Shown here: positions 35,349-45,077 of the stretch, in pieces
How the letters are laid out: each line of letters begins with the position of its first letter
Position numbering within the stretch: position 1 is the stretch's first letter
Origin: Marinicella sediminis
GTDB taxonomy: Bacteria > Pseudomonadota > Gammaproteobacteria > Xanthomonadales > Marinicellaceae
Assembly (NCBI RefSeq): GCF_002000055.1
Contig: NZ_MVBD01000011.1
Coordinates: forward strand, 1-64,000
Direction: 5' to 3'
Length of the DNA stretch: 64,000 bases
Position numbers and translations under genes: made by a program
Notes under the pieces: model-generated
The model's input: the letters and a program-made list of their open reading frames with translations, nothing else
Database searches by the model: none
Told to the model about the DNA's origin: nothing

Positions 35349-38147
35349 TCAATCATCAAAGCCATTGATAAAGATGACTTCGCTGGGGTCTGTAAAATGC
35401 GCTGTGAGTACTTTGTCACGTTCCATCATCAGCGCGCAGGGATTGGTTTGATCAACGCAATTTCCAAAATCCACTGACCAACCAACAAAATGCATGCCCT
35501 GATCCGGTGTGGCCACCAGGGTCAGTTCAGTACCCAGGGGAAAATCATAAGTGCAACTCATGTCACAGTTGATGCCTGATGTGCCTGCAACCTGGCCAAA
35601 GCCTTCAACCACCACCTGCAGATTCAGGTCCGGGCCACCCTGTTGATATAAAAACAACTCTTCATGCCCGGGATGATTGGCCACCGCAGTCCACTCCGGG
35701 GTTTGTCTGGCAGTAAACAGCACACCAATCCGTGCAGGGGTGACGGTGGTGTTTTCCATGACTTGCATGCGTATCCCCACAATGCTGTCAACATGCTGAC
35801 CCTGATTGCTCAGTGAAATGATCCGGCCAGTATCGGTCTGACTGTCATACAAAACCAGGTCATCACGGCGATCATCATCGCCGGCAAAGTCGATGCCATC
35901 AAAGGTGCTCTCTGTGAATTTATAAGCCACATAACGGCCACTGTCAGAAACGCTTGAGTAATAGATACTGGCATTGTCACTGTACAGCGGCAAACCCGAT
36001 TCGTTTTTTGACGCCAGGCTCAATGTGGTGTTGATCCGGTCATACATCAGCACCTGGGAATCACCCGCCTGACTGTAGTCATCGGTGGTCAAGTTGGACG
36101 CCCTTGTGATGAAGGTTATTTGAGAGCCATCGGCAGAGATATCAGCTGAATTGGACTGGTCATTGCCCTCTGTACCGGCGGCGGTTTGACTGACCCGGGT
36201 GATTGGGCCGCTGGGTAGTTGTTTGATGAACACATCTCCAAAACCATTGGTGTCAGCAGGGACCAGCTCATCACTTTCAGAATCAAAGACCACAAAAGTG
36301 TTTGCGCCGGTTCCGCCGATTGACGGTTGTACGCCAGTGGCTGCTAAACCATTGAGGTCCTCAGATACCAGGCTGATGTTTTGTGTTACGGGATCAAACA
36401 GGTAGATGTCATACGTGGTGTTGAGGTCATTGGCTGCGATGCTTTTGATGGTTTGAAACACCACCAGCCCTGCATCGTTGACTTGTGCGAGCACCCCTTC
36501 ATCAATTGCCAGAATGCTGTCATCTTGACGGTCATATAAATAAATGTGAGATGAACCCAGATCCAAAGTACCTCCGGGGTGAAAGTAATTCGATGAAAAA
36601 ACCACAAAACGTCCTGAAGGTGAGATGCCATTGACGCCGGCATTTTCGACCAGCAGCTGAATGTCGTTGCTGTGGCGGTTGAGCAGATACAAGTGGCTGA
36701 AGGCCGGATCAACCGGGTCAGGTGTCATGTTGGCTGCTTTGGTGTTGAACACCACCCACATCTGGTCACTGCTGCTGAAGGCAACTGAGATGTCATCAAT
36801 GATGGTGTGGGGATCAAACAATGGTGTGGAAACTTTAGTGAACTGTGCTGTGCTGAATTGATGAACAAAAATTTCGGTTTCACCGGGCAACACCTGTTGT
36901 TGGTTGAAGTCGCTGGCTGCTGAAATCAGGGTCAGCCGGTTGCCGTTCAGAGACAAATCGCTTCCAGCACTGTAACCATTGGCAGAAACGTTTTGTTCAT
37001 TGACCGTGATCAGGCTCAGGGTTTCTGTGGTCGGATCATAGCTGAACAAATCATAGAAGTCATTTGCATCATTGCTGACCAGGTTACTGGCATTGTGAGA
37101 AAACACGATGCGGCTGCCATCACCACTGATGTCGACGCCAGATGGAAAACCATCCGTTAACTCATGACCATTGAGGTCCAGGCTGATCCGGTTGATGATG
37201 CCATTGTCGTACACAAAAACATCATCACGGCCGTTGTTGTCATTGGCCACCAAATCACCCTGGCTGGTAATGAACACCACCACACCGGTGTTGCTGACTG
37301 CTGCGGGAATGGAAAAATCATCGAAAGCCGATGATTGCCCGGTGGGTGTGATGTTGATCAGTGTGGTGGTGTTGTTCTGGGTGTCCCGCAGAAACAGGTT
37401 GTCTCTGGAGTTTAGGATCACATCATTGGTGAGGTTGGTGGCTTCTGAAGCCATCAGGACATACCTGCCATTATCTGAGACCCCGGCCACAGCGGTGTAA
37501 TCGTCAGCAACAGCCAGCCCATCGGCAGAAATGCTGAGCAACTCATAGGTATTGTTGGTCAGGTTTTTTCGGTATACCTGATAACGAAAACTGGTTTGCA
37601 GCGGATCAATGGCGTCGCTGGAAGCAAAAGTAATGAATTGACCATCGTCACTCAGGTGAACCCCGTTATAGGTATCAAAATAAAGGCCATTGCCATATTC
37701 ACTGAGGTTGGTCAGGGTGCCGGTCACCAGGTCTTTGAGGTATATGTGGTCATAGACAGAACCCTGGTTGTTAGGCAGGGTTTCATCATCACTGACAAAT
37801 GCCACGTAGCGTCCGTCAGAAGTGGGTTTGGAATACGCTGACACGAAGCTGCTCAATTGGCTGCCATCTGAGCGACTGGTCACCAGTGTTGTGTTGCCCA
37901 GTTGCAGGTCTCTGATGAACACATCGGACAGGCCATTGTCATCACCATTGATCAGGTTGCTGGCATGTGAACCGAAGGTCACGTAGCGTCCATTGGTTGA
38001 TATTTGGGCGCCGTAAGATGTGTTGTTGGCGATGTCGCCAGCCTGACCTGTGGCTTCGGATAACCAGCTGATGAGTTGGCTTTGGGCCAGACCAGCAAAC
38101 AATAAAAAGCCCGTGGCAGACCATATTTTCAAGGTAAAAAAACGCAT
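35349..38147 (-). CDS. Exported PD40/TolB-type beta-propeller with InlB-like repeat and C-terminal tag
   Basis: A 932-residue protein with a signal peptide (FFTLKIWSATGFLLFAGLAQSQ) and a strong AGAGGAG site. Most of the chain is a run of TolB/PD40-like propeller blades (SxDGRYVAFVSDD, SDDGQFITFAS, SPSGRFVVFSS, SADGSQITFITRASNL). The last 90 residues contain one divergent InlB/Bact-repeat module (GFGQVAGTSGINCDMSCTY, GTELTLVATPDQGMHFVGW) with paired cysteines. The chain ends SEVIFINGFDD, the shared tag. It starts 15 bases after the stop of the beta-helix gene, so the two form an operon. Likely secreted or surface bound; ligand unknown. Confidence 0.88.
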   Translation of the reverse strand: MRFFTLKIWSATGFLLFAGLAQSQLISWLSEATGQAGDIANNTSYGAQISTNGRYVTFGSHASNLINGDDNGLSDVFIRDLQLGNTTLVTSRSDGSQLSSFVSAYSKPTSDGRYVAFVSDDETLPNNQGSVYDHIYLKDLVTGTLTNLSEYGNGLYFDTYNGVHLSDDGQFITFASSDAIDPLQTSFRYQVYRKNLTNNTYELLSISADGLAVADDYTAVAGVSDNGRYVLMASEATNLTNDVILNSRDNLFLRDTQNNTTTLINITPTGQSSAFDDFSIPAAVSNTGVVVFITSQGDLVANDNNGRDDVFVYDNGIINRISLDLNGHELTDGFPSGVDISGDGSRIVFSHNASNLVSNDANDFYDLFSYDPTTETLSLITVNEQNVSANGYSAGSDLSLNGNRLTLISAASDFNQQQVLPGETEIFVHQFSTAQFTKVSTPLFDPHTIIDDISVAFSSSDQMWVVFNTKAANMTPDPVDPAFSHLYLLNRHSNDIQLLVENAGVNGISPSGRFVVFSSNYFHPGGTLDLGSSHIYLYDRQDDSILAIDEGVLAQVNDAGLVVFQTIKSIAANDLNTTYDIYLFDPVTQNISLVSEDLNGLAATGVQPSIGGTGANTFVVFDSESDELVPADTNGFGDVFIKQLPSGPITRVSQTAAGTEGNDQSNSADISADGSQITFITRASNLTTDDYSQAGDSQVLMYDRINTTLSLASKNESGLPLYSDNASIYYSSVSDSGRYVAYKFTESTFDGIDFAGDDDRRDDLVLYDSQTDTGRIISLSNQGQHVDSIVGIRMQVMENTTVTPARIGVLFTARQTPEWTAVANHPGHEELFLYQQGGPDLNLQVVVEGFGQVAGTSGINCDMSCTYDFPLGTELTLVATPDQGMHFVGWSVDFGNCVDQTNPCALMMERDKVLTAHFTDPSEVIFINGFDD

Positions 38148-38162
38148 GAGAGACTCCTCTGA

Positions 38163-40244
38163 TTACTCAAAACTGTTGGCAAAAATCACATCAGAAACCA
38201 CAAAAGTGATGGCACGTGTGTAGGTGTCCTGACCACCGTTGACGACTCCGCCATCATCCCGCAGGCTGATATCTACCAGGGCCTGTCCGCTGGCGTCTGC
38301 TGCGAGCTCAAATGTCAGGTCTCCCGTACCGGGATCGATGGCAGGAAAACCACTGAAAAACCCCACCGGTGCGGCGCTGACATCAACGGCAAACACCAGT
38401 TGCTGACCGGCTTCGTTGGTTGGTCCGGCACTCAGGTCAGTCGCCCAATTGTTTACTGTTATGAACTGACCTTGAATACCAGCCACTGTCTCACTCGAAA
38501 CCGAGTAGAAGGGGGCATCATTGACTGGCTCGACGATGAATTCGGAAGTGATGGTGCTGCGATTGAACAGATCAGTGATGGTGTAATCAAAAGTGGTCAC
38601 CCCATAGCCATCTGCATCATCAGCCTGAAATTGCAAAGCCCCATCAGGCCTGAGTGTCAATTGCCCCTGGGCATCTCCGGTGCTGGTGCTGAACTGGCCT
38701 GCCGATATCACCACCAAGGGATCATCATCAACATCATTAGACAGTACACCATTGGCGGCAGTGAGGGTCAGAGTGGCTCCTTCCAGCAAGATATAACTGT
38801 CGGCAGTGGCCACTGGTAAGGGGTCACTGGCGATTGATCCCAATTCAACGGCACCAATATCGCAGCCATCAAAAAAGTCACTGATGCCTGGTTGATCCAC
38901 GCTGCGTAAGCCGCTTTGGTCGTTGTACTGCCCCCTTTGGTCGCTGGTCAGTGCATTGCACTTGCCTTGATCTACGGCCACAGAATTGATCAGTAGCTGA
39001 CGGGTTGGTGTTGGGCCTCCATTGTCAGCCAAAGGTGAAACCAACGGCAGAATAATCACCGGAGGTTCACCGACGAAGTCATCATTGATGTTTGGTTGTC
39101 CAGCGGGAAAAGTGGTACTGATCTGTTGATTGTTGCCAATCAGGTTGTTGCCAAAAGTGATAAAACCACCGGTCAGTTCCGGAGCCGCACTTTGTGACTG
39201 ATCACTGTTGCCGGCAATCAGATTATTCTTCAGGTTAACCCCGGCAGATGAAGAGGAATAGATCGCTCCTCCACCGGAATCATTGCCGGTCTGATCATTG
39301 TTAAAGTCTGCTTGATTGGCGACCCATGTGTTGTGTCGCAATGTGACTTCAGCGCTTTCCAAGGGGTAGCCCGGACCACCCATGGCCAGTGCTCCACCAA
39401 CGCCATCAGCAATGTTTTCTGAAAAAGTACTTTGTGTGATTTCCACAGTTGATACAAAAGCCGCGCCATTGGCTCTGACCAGGATGGCACCACCGGCGGC
39501 ATCATCCAAGGGGTTATTGCCTGCCAGGTTAGTGGCGGTGTTGTTGGCAAAAGTACTGTTCTCAATGATGACGTTTTGTTGGCCACCAATGAATACAGCG
39601 CCACCACCGGCCACGGTTTGATCTATGCCCTGAACGAAATTACCGGAAAAGTAACTGTCACGAATGGTTGTGGTGTTGTTGCTACCGGCGTACAGCCCTA
39701 TGGCGCCACCACCGCGTTCAGAGTTGTTGCGTAAAAAATCCACCCGTTCAATGGTCAATGAAGCCCCACTGATGTGATAAGCCCAGATCGCTGCTCCATA
39801 ATCACTGGCTGGCAAGCGGATGCTGGTGTCAGCAAAGGTCACATCGCTGATGATGAATTCGGCATCGGCTTGCAGATTACTGATTTCCAGGATTCTGCTC
39901 TGTGCAATGCCGGCAAAAGTGACCAGCTCTTTGGCGGGTCCCTTCAGATGGATTGATTCTGACAGTGTGTAGGTTTCAAAGGTGGCAAAGTAAGCCGGCA
40001 GTATGGCGTTATCAAAGGTAATCTCATCAACCACCGGATGGGCCTCGCCGGCGGCACACTCGCCAGCCAGTTGCCCTGATGCCAGGTTGGTGTTGGCGGC
40101 GTCGATGGCTTCAACCAGGGTGCACAGACCATCGTCAGCTGGCAGGTTGGTTAAATCAGTGGTGTTAATGACGATCTGGGCAGCAGACAAAGGAGTTGTC
40201 ACCAGCACAAAACTCATGAAAAAAAACAGCTTCCGGGTATCCAT
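38163..40244 (-). CDS. Exported parallel beta-helix protein (choice-of-anchor Q type) with C-terminal tag
   Basis: A 693-residue protein starting at ATG 40244 (TTG 40259 is less likely) with a signal peptide (TRKLFFFMSFVLVTTPLSAAQ). It opens with the CSLREAIDAAN-like motif TLVEAIDAANTN of Chlamydia-polymorphic-like beta helices. Right-handed rungs follow, with repeated N-x-T/S-x-x-x-N motifs. The choice-of-anchor Q region NGGPTPTRQLL..VDQG..FFDGCDIGAVELG lies near residue 450. Cadherin/Ig-like domains follow to residue 680. It ends SDVIFANSFE, the shared tag. It is the upstream partner of the propeller gene. A small lipoprotein frame lies 130 bp before it. Confidence 0.87.
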   Translation of the reverse strand: MDTRKLFFFMSFVLVTTPLSAAQIVINTTDLTNLPADDGLCTLVEAIDAANTNLASGQLAGECAAGEAHPVVDEITFDNAILPAYFATFETYTLSESIHLKGPAKELVTFAGIAQSRILEISNLQADAEFIISDVTFADTSIRLPASDYGAAIWAYHISGASLTIERVDFLRNNSERGGGAIGLYAGSNNTTTIRDSYFSGNFVQGIDQTVAGGGAVFIGGQQNVIIENSTFANNTATNLAGNNPLDDAAGGAILVRANGAAFVSTVEITQSTFSENIADGVGGALAMGGPGYPLESAEVTLRHNTWVANQADFNNDQTGNDSGGGAIYSSSSAGVNLKNNLIAGNSDQSQSAAPELTGGFITFGNNLIGNNQQISTTFPAGQPNINDDFVGEPPVIILPLVSPLADNGGPTPTRQLLINSVAVDQGKCNALTSDQRGQYNDQSGLRSVDQPGISDFFDGCDIGAVELGSIASDPLPVATADSYILLEGATLTLTAANGVLSNDVDDDPLVVISAGQFSTSTGDAQGQLTLRPDGALQFQADDADGYGVTTFDYTITDLFNRSTITSEFIVEPVNDAPFYSVSSETVAGIQGQFITVNNWATDLSAGPTNEAGQQLVFAVDVSAAPVGFFSGFPAIDPGTGDLTFELAADASGQALVDISLRDDGGVVNGGQDTYTRAITFVVSDVIFANSFE

Positions 40245-40374
40245 AAGGGTTCTCAGCAATTGAAAACCTCAGCTTAGGTTCTGCCTGATGTTGAATCATG
40301 AACGGCTTATGAAAAGGTTATTATTTTTCAGCCAGGCTCCTGACAGCTGGCTTTCATAGCAGTCATTCTGTACA

Positions 40375-40620
40375 TCAATGTTCTGTTTGTGCATCTGTCA
40401 GCACAGCAGCGTCTATGGTGTCCTGCCGGATGACGATGGTGTGAGTCAGTTGCAGAGAAAGCTGAACCGGCTTTTCTGTGGGAGACAGGTGATGAATGCC
40501 AATCAACTTCTTATCAGTTTCGGAAATCAGTGTTAAACCGTTCTGGGTGTTGACCGACGAGGCTGAAAAGCAACCCAACAGGAGCATCCAAAACCGGCTT
40601 CTGGCAGCAGAAAAATTCAT
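40375..40620 (-). CDS. Possible small lipoprotein
   Basis: An 81-residue frame with a basic N-terminus and a good lipobox, WMLLLGCFSA, with Cys17 as the likely lipidation site. A polar chain follows (LISETDKKLIGIHHLSPTEK). No ribosome site is evident before ATG 40620, and there is no recognised family. It lies upstream of, and in the same direction as, the beta-helix/propeller operon and is divergent from the second winged-helix regulator. The rest of 40245-40775 holds only the phased repeats listed separately. Confidence 0.4.
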   Translation of the reverse strand: MNFSAARSRFWMLLLGCFSASSVNTQNGLTLISETDKKLIGIHHLSPTEKPVQLSLQLTHTIVIRQDTIDAAVLTDAQTEH

Positions 40621-40675
40621 TGGCGCGTTCGATCAGACATGGTTTTCATCTTAAAGACACGGGTAATGCTTAATG

Positions 40676-40713
40676 TGATGAAGAGGTGATGGTTGTATGA
40701 TGATCGGCTGATT
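40676..40713. promoter_or_regulatory. Four TGAT repeats at 11-bp period
   Basis: TGATG, TGATG, TGATG and TGATT begin at 40676, 40687, 40698 and 40709, all exactly 11 bp apart. They lie about 60 bp before the winged-helix/TPR gene at 40776 and in its divergent region. The spacing matches tandem winged-helix binding. The half-site differs from the TTCAGGA set near 34712, consistent with a paralogous regulator of different specificity. Confidence 0.5.
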
Positions 40714-40775
40714 GGGTGTCGGAACAGCTGATGTTCTGAGCTATTGAACATCAACAGGAGCTTGTTGCCATTGCA

Positions 40776-42746
40776 ATGACCTCTGCCCTGAGCTACCATG
40801 AACGGGTCGTCAGCGATCAGTCAATCCCACCCATGAAAAGCAGTCCTGAACACACCACTGTCTATTGTTTTGATCAGTTCGAGCTGGATGTTGAACGATT
40901 TGTGTTGCTGGCTGATGGCCAGCCTGTGACGTTGGAACCCAAATTGTTCAACTTGCTATGGTTACTGGTCCGACAGGCTGGCAAGGTGGTCACTCAGGAA
41001 GACATGATTGAGCAAATCTGGCAAGGCCGTGTGGTCACCAGCAATGCCATCTCCCGGGCTGTTTATGAATTGAGAAAAATCTTAGACCAGACACAGGGCG
41101 CAGATTCGATGATCAAAACCGTTCGCGCCAGGGGCTATCAGTTCAATGTGGCAGTGAAGCAAGTGTCAGCTTCGCCCAATAAACGCACTGCAACTCACTT
41201 CAGACCACTGTGGTTATTGTTGTCTGTTTTTATGTTGTTGGCAGTGGGGGTGATGTGGTTTGTTTTGAAAGACAATCAAGACGAATTCTCTGCAATTCAA
41301 GCGGTTGCTCAACAAGAAGTTTCATTGGTGATATTACCCTGGGTCAGGGAGCAGGCTGATGATCGGTTGGTGCATTTGTCACATGTACTGGTTGATCAAT
41401 TGATGGTCCAGTTGAGTGCCACTGATGTCAATCGGGTGATCGGCCCAGACAGTTTGTCGGGCATCTCGGCTCAATTCAATGACATGTTGACCATTCAAAA
41501 AGCCACCCATGCCAACTATATCCTGGAGGGCTTCGTCACGGAACCAGCCCCTGAACAACTGCGTTTGCACCTGACCTTACATCATTTTAACGGTGGTGTG
41601 ATGGAGCCTTATGATTTGGGGGCTTTTGATTTCCCGTGGCCGCAGGATCGGTTGGCTGTTCAGGCTTTGTATAACCAAAGGAAAAACACCGTCCGGGAGA
41701 TTGTTAAACTGATTCAGCCCAAAGCGCAATTGTTGACCGAAGATACGGGACTCATTCCTGATCCAGGGGTATATCGGTTATTGATAACGGCTCACCATTT
41801 GGGGCGCAGCAATGATTGTGAACAGATCAGTCGGGCCATGGAATTGCTCAGTGCAGCCATTGAACAGGATGACCAGTTTGCTTATGCCTGGCATCTGCTG
41901 ATGGGTAATCACTTCAAACAAATCTGGATTTGTGGCGGATCAAACGTGCATTATGACCTGGCTTTGAAAGCAGCTGAACAAGTTGAGTCATTGGCCCCCG
42001 GGCGTTTTGAATCAGCCAAAATAGCCCGCAATGCCATTTTGCTGGAACACAATAAAGTGGAACAAGCATATGAATTGAATCGCCATTTACCTGAACATAA
42101 AAATCGCCTGATGTATTTGAAAGTCTCCAATTTGCGCTACGCAGGGTTCCTCAATAAAGCCGCTGCATTGAACCAGACAATGCTGATACGTGATCCTTAT
42201 TTTTATAGTTCACGTCCCATCTATCAGGCACCAAACACCTTTCTGTACTTGAATGAGTTTGAAAAGCACCTGGCTTTACTGGCTTCACCAGGTAACCAGT
42301 ATCATGATTATTACCGGGCATTGAATCTGATGCTCAGTGGTGATGCCAGCGGCGCCCATGAGGTTTTACTGCGGGTACTGGAAGATCAGCCTAAGGGTGT
42401 TTTCGGGGATTTTTCCAGGGCCTTGCTGGCCATCATTCAAGGGGATAACCAGGCCGCCATCCGTAAGGTAGAAGAAACCATTCAATTACGCAATAAACAA
42501 GGCCTGAGTGATGGTGAAGTCACCTATAAGCAGGTACAGTTAATGGCTTTGGCCGGTGCACAAGATGATGCTTTGGATTTACTCGAGCTCACCTTGAAGC
42601 AGGGTTTTTTTGCGGCCAATTACTGGCAATCAGATCCGGCCATGAAAGCCCTGCACAACCATCCCCGGTTTAATTCCCTGGTAGCGTCAGCCCGGCAACG
42701 ACACCGGGCATTCGCCAGGCGATTTGACCTGGCAGCAGAATTTTAG
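40776..42746 (+). CDS. CadC-like winged-helix/TPR regulator (second copy)
   Basis: A 656-residue protein built like the regulator at 32291-34612. The OmpR-type winged helix lies near residues 30-130 (VTLEPKLFNLLWLLVRQAGKVVTQEDMIEQIWQGRVVTSNAISRAVYELRKIL..IKTVRARGYQF). One membrane segment covers about 148-168 (LWLLLSVFMLLAVGVMWFVL). The large outer part has an N-terminal TolB-like region (VSLVILPWVREQADDRLVHLSHVLVDQLMVQL) and TPR-like repeats. ATG 40776 is taken although AGGAG is 15 bases away; an in-frame ATG at 40833 is possible. It faces the beta-helix/propeller operon across a region with 11-bp-phased repeats and converges with the NHL-propeller gene. Confidence 0.88.
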   Translation: MTSALSYHERVVSDQSIPPMKSSPEHTTVYCFDQFELDVERFVLLADGQPVTLEPKLFNLLWLLVRQAGKVVTQEDMIEQIWQGRVVTSNAISRAVYELRKILDQTQGADSMIKTVRARGYQFNVAVKQVSASPNKRTATHFRPLWLLLSVFMLLAVGVMWFVLKDNQDEFSAIQAVAQQEVSLVILPWVREQADDRLVHLSHVLVDQLMVQLSATDVNRVIGPDSLSGISAQFNDMLTIQKATHANYILEGFVTEPAPEQLRLHLTLHHFNGGVMEPYDLGAFDFPWPQDRLAVQALYNQRKNTVREIVKLIQPKAQLLTEDTGLIPDPGVYRLLITAHHLGRSNDCEQISRAMELLSAAIEQDDQFAYAWHLLMGNHFKQIWICGGSNVHYDLALKAAEQVESLAPGRFESAKIARNAILLEHNKVEQAYELNRHLPEHKNRLMYLKVSNLRYAGFLNKAAALNQTMLIRDPYFYSSRPIYQAPNTFLYLNEFEKHLALLASPGNQYHDYYRALNLMLSGDASGAHEVLLRVLEDQPKGVFGDFSRALLAIIQGDNQAAIRKVEETIQLRNKQGLSDGEVTYKQVQLMALAGAQDDALDLLELTLKQGFFAANYWQSDPAMKALHNHPRFNSLVASARQRHRAFARRFDLAAEF

Positions 42747-42783
42747 AAAAGCCGGTATCAATTACCGCATTGATTCTGATACA

Positions 42784-44013
42784 TTAAAAATCAAAACCAT
42801 TCCTGAATATCAAGTCGGTGGATTCAGCTGCGCCGCTCACTCTGAAGGCATTGTCACTACCACCACCCGATACATAGACGTCCACATCGTTGCCAATGGC
42901 GACATTTCCCGGTCCATCTAATATGGCAACGCCATCACCATTGGCATCGATGATTTCAGTGATGATACATGGTGTGGAACTGGTGCTGCAATTAACCGGG
43001 TTATCAATTCGAAATGCATTGTCACCATTGCCACCGGCAAAATAGATGTTGTCGGCACTGTCAACGGCCATGTTGCCTGCTTGTTGTGGTGTTGGCGTAT
43101 TGAAAATTTCAGTGATGGTGCAAGCAGTACCAGCGGTGCTACAGGTTCCTGGGGTGTTGATTTTGAATACCGCGGCATTCTCAAAAAAACCCAGTGAGGT
43201 TAAATATACATTATCCTGACTGTCAACCACCAGCCCACGGCCAAAAGCACTGGCTGTTAAGCTTGATTCGTCAATGATTTCGGTGATCGTACATGGTGTG
43301 CCGTTGGTTGAACAGCTGCCCGGATTGGCTATTTTGAACACATTGTCTGAATTTTGTGTGGTCACAAACACATTGTTTTGACTGTCGATTGCCAAACCGA
43401 CAGGCTGGCTGATGATGTTCCCGTTGTTGTCACCTGATTCATCAATGATTTCGGTGACGGTACAGGCTGGACCTCCGGTTCCACAAGTGGTTGATGCTGC
43501 GATGCGAAAAACATTGTGAGATACAGCGCCTGCCACATAGACATGACCAGAATGGTCCACTGCTAATGCCACAGGTGTATCCAACGGGTTGCTGCCATCA
43601 CCTGACGGTCCAATGATCTCTTCAATGTTACAAGCGGTGCCGCTGGTGCTGCAGTTAATTGGATTCAAAATACGCCAGACATTGTCACTGAACTGTCCTG
43701 CAACGTAAACATTTCCGTCAGCATCGGTGGCTACTGCACTGGTACGGTCATGCGCAATGACACCGTCTCCGCTGGCATCCAGAATTTCTATGATTTCACA
43801 GTCAGCAGTGGTGCAGGATGTCGATGCACTGATGCGAAATAAATTATCGGTGTTGACGCCAGTGATGTAGACATTTCCATTGTCATCTACATTCAGTCCG
43901 ACTCCATCAACGGTGTTGCCATTGCCATCACCTGAACTGTCGATGATCTCCATGATGGCCGCCTGAGCCACGCCATTGGCCATTATAACCAGTATCAATA
44001 TCCACTTTTTCAT
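42784..44013 (-). CDS. Exported NHL/SBBP-type beta-propeller with C-terminal tag
   Basis: A 409-residue protein with a signal peptide (KKWILILVIMANGVAQAA). Seven to eight similar blades follow, each with a D-x-x-G-N-V-Y-(I/V)-(A/T) strand (DDNGNVYITG, DADGNVYVAG, DHSGHVYVAG, DSQNNVFVTT, DSADNIYFAG), an N-x-F-R-I turn and a CSTxxxxC(T/I)ITEII segment. NHL-type propellers bind proteins or sugars. The chain ends STDLIFRNGFDF, the shared tag. It is alone in its transcript, with a good promoter at 44057-44084. Confidence 0.87.
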   Translation of the reverse strand: MKKWILILVIMANGVAQAAIMEIIDSSGDGNGNTVDGVGLNVDDNGNVYITGVNTDNLFRISASTSCTTADCEIIEILDASGDGVIAHDRTSAVATDADGNVYVAGQFSDNVWRILNPINCSTSGTACNIEEIIGPSGDGSNPLDTPVALAVDHSGHVYVAGAVSHNVFRIAASTTCGTGGPACTVTEIIDESGDNNGNIISQPVGLAIDSQNNVFVTTQNSDNVFKIANPGSCSTNGTPCTITEIIDESSLTASAFGRGLVVDSQDNVYLTSLGFFENAAVFKINTPGTCSTAGTACTITEIFNTPTPQQAGNMAVDSADNIYFAGGNGDNAFRIDNPVNCSTSSTPCIITEIIDANGDGVAILDGPGNVAIGNDVDVYVSGGGSDNAFRVSGAAESTDLIFRNGFDF

Positions 44014-44056
44014 CTCATATCCCGTTAAATCAGTCGATTTACATGGACATGCCTTG

Positions 44057-44084
44057 ATTATAAATCATCAATTAAATTTGCCCA
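44057..44084 (-). promoter_or_regulatory. Sigma70-type promoter of the NHL propeller gene
   Basis: On the minus strand TGGGCA (44084-44079), a 16-bp spacer and a perfect TATAAT (44062-44057) point at the gene starting at 44013, with a predicted leader of about 35 bases. Confidence 0.6.
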
Positions 44085-44216
44085 CACCACTTATTTATTA
44101 TAGCCCCGCTGTTGTCGCCTGACAAATGAAGGAGAGATTAAATAAAACTGTTTTTGTCATACGCCTCTTTTTGAAAATGTTTACAATAAAATTAATTCCT
44201 TCGCATCACTCAAGTC

Positions 44217-44990
44217 ATGGATATATTCATTGTTTCACTGGTGGCTTTGCTGGCTTCAGGGTTGACTTTGTTCTCAGGTTTTGGCCTGGGCACATTACTG
44301 ATGCCGGTGGTGGCCTTGTTTTTTCCTCTGGAAGTGGCCATCGGTGTCACTGCCATAGTCCATCTGGCGAATAACCTGTTCAAAGTGGCACTGTTGGGCC
44401 GTCATACCGAATGGTCGGTGTTCTGGCGTTTTGGTGGTCCGGCCATGGTGGCCGCCTTGCTGGGTGCCTGGGTGCTCGGCTGGCTGGCTGCCGGTGAAGC
44501 GAGCCTGTCATACAACTTGCTGGGGTACAGCTTGCAGACCACTGCACTGCGACTCATTGTCGGTGGCTTGATATTGATTTTTGTATTGTTGGAATTTTCC
44601 AGGTGGTTTGCGGCCCTGGCACTGCACCGCAGATACTTGCCATTGGGTGGGATGATCAGTGGCTTTTTTGGTGGTTTATCCGGTCATCAGGGGGCATTTC
44701 GCAGCATGTTCCTGATTAAGGCAGGGCTGACCAAAGAACAGTTTGTCGCCACCGGTGTGATGGTGGCGGTGGTGGTTGACGTTTCCAGGTTGTTGGTTTA
44801 CGGAAAGCACCTGTCAGCCAGCTATCAACAGATTGAATGGTCGCTGGTTGTGGCGGCTTGCTTGTCGGCATTTTTGGGTGCCTGGCTGGGGCGAAGATTG
44901 TTACAAAAAGTCACCCTCAAGGCGGTTCACCTGATGGTCTCAGTGTTATTGGGGGTGGTGGCTTTGGGGTTGATGGCAGGTCTAATCTGA
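44217..44990 (+). CDS. TauE/SafE family permease
   Basis: A 257-residue inner-membrane protein with about eight membrane segments. It starts IVSLVALLASGLTLFSGFGLGTLLMPVVALFFPLEVAIGVTAIVHLANNLFK, the first repeat of the TauE/SafE (DUF81) family. The second repeat carries GMISGFFGGLSGHQGAFRSMFLIKAGL. The family exports sulfite, sulfoacetate or related anions, but the substrate here is not evident. It ends 88 bp before the TonB receptor and is probably not part of the Fur-controlled unit. Confidence 0.93.
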   Translation: MDIFIVSLVALLASGLTLFSGFGLGTLLMPVVALFFPLEVAIGVTAIVHLANNLFKVALLGRHTEWSVFWRFGGPAMVAALLGAWVLGWLAAGEASLSYNLLGYSLQTTALRLIVGGLILIFVLLEFSRWFAALALHRRYLPLGGMISGFFGGLSGHQGAFRSMFLIKAGLTKEQFVATGVMVAVVVDVSRLLVYGKHLSASYQQIEWSLVVAACLSAFLGAWLGRRLLQKVTLKAVHLMVSVLLGVVALGLMAGLI

Positions 44991-45015
44991 AGGGCAGGAT
45001 AAATAATTTACAAAT

Positions 45016-45040
45016 ACAATTGCGAATCATTATCAATTGC
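45016..45040. promoter_or_regulatory. Fur box before the TonB-dependent receptor operon
   Basis: GCGAATCATTATCAATTGC (45022-45040) closely resembles known Fur operators. The 19-bp window ending at ATTATC (45016-45034) matches the E. coli consensus at 13 positions by my count, including an unbroken run of ten. It is centred about 50 bp before the receptor ATG. Confidence 0.75.
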
Positions 45041-45077
45041 ATTAACATACGCTTTTTTAAATATTGGCGCGTGTTAA

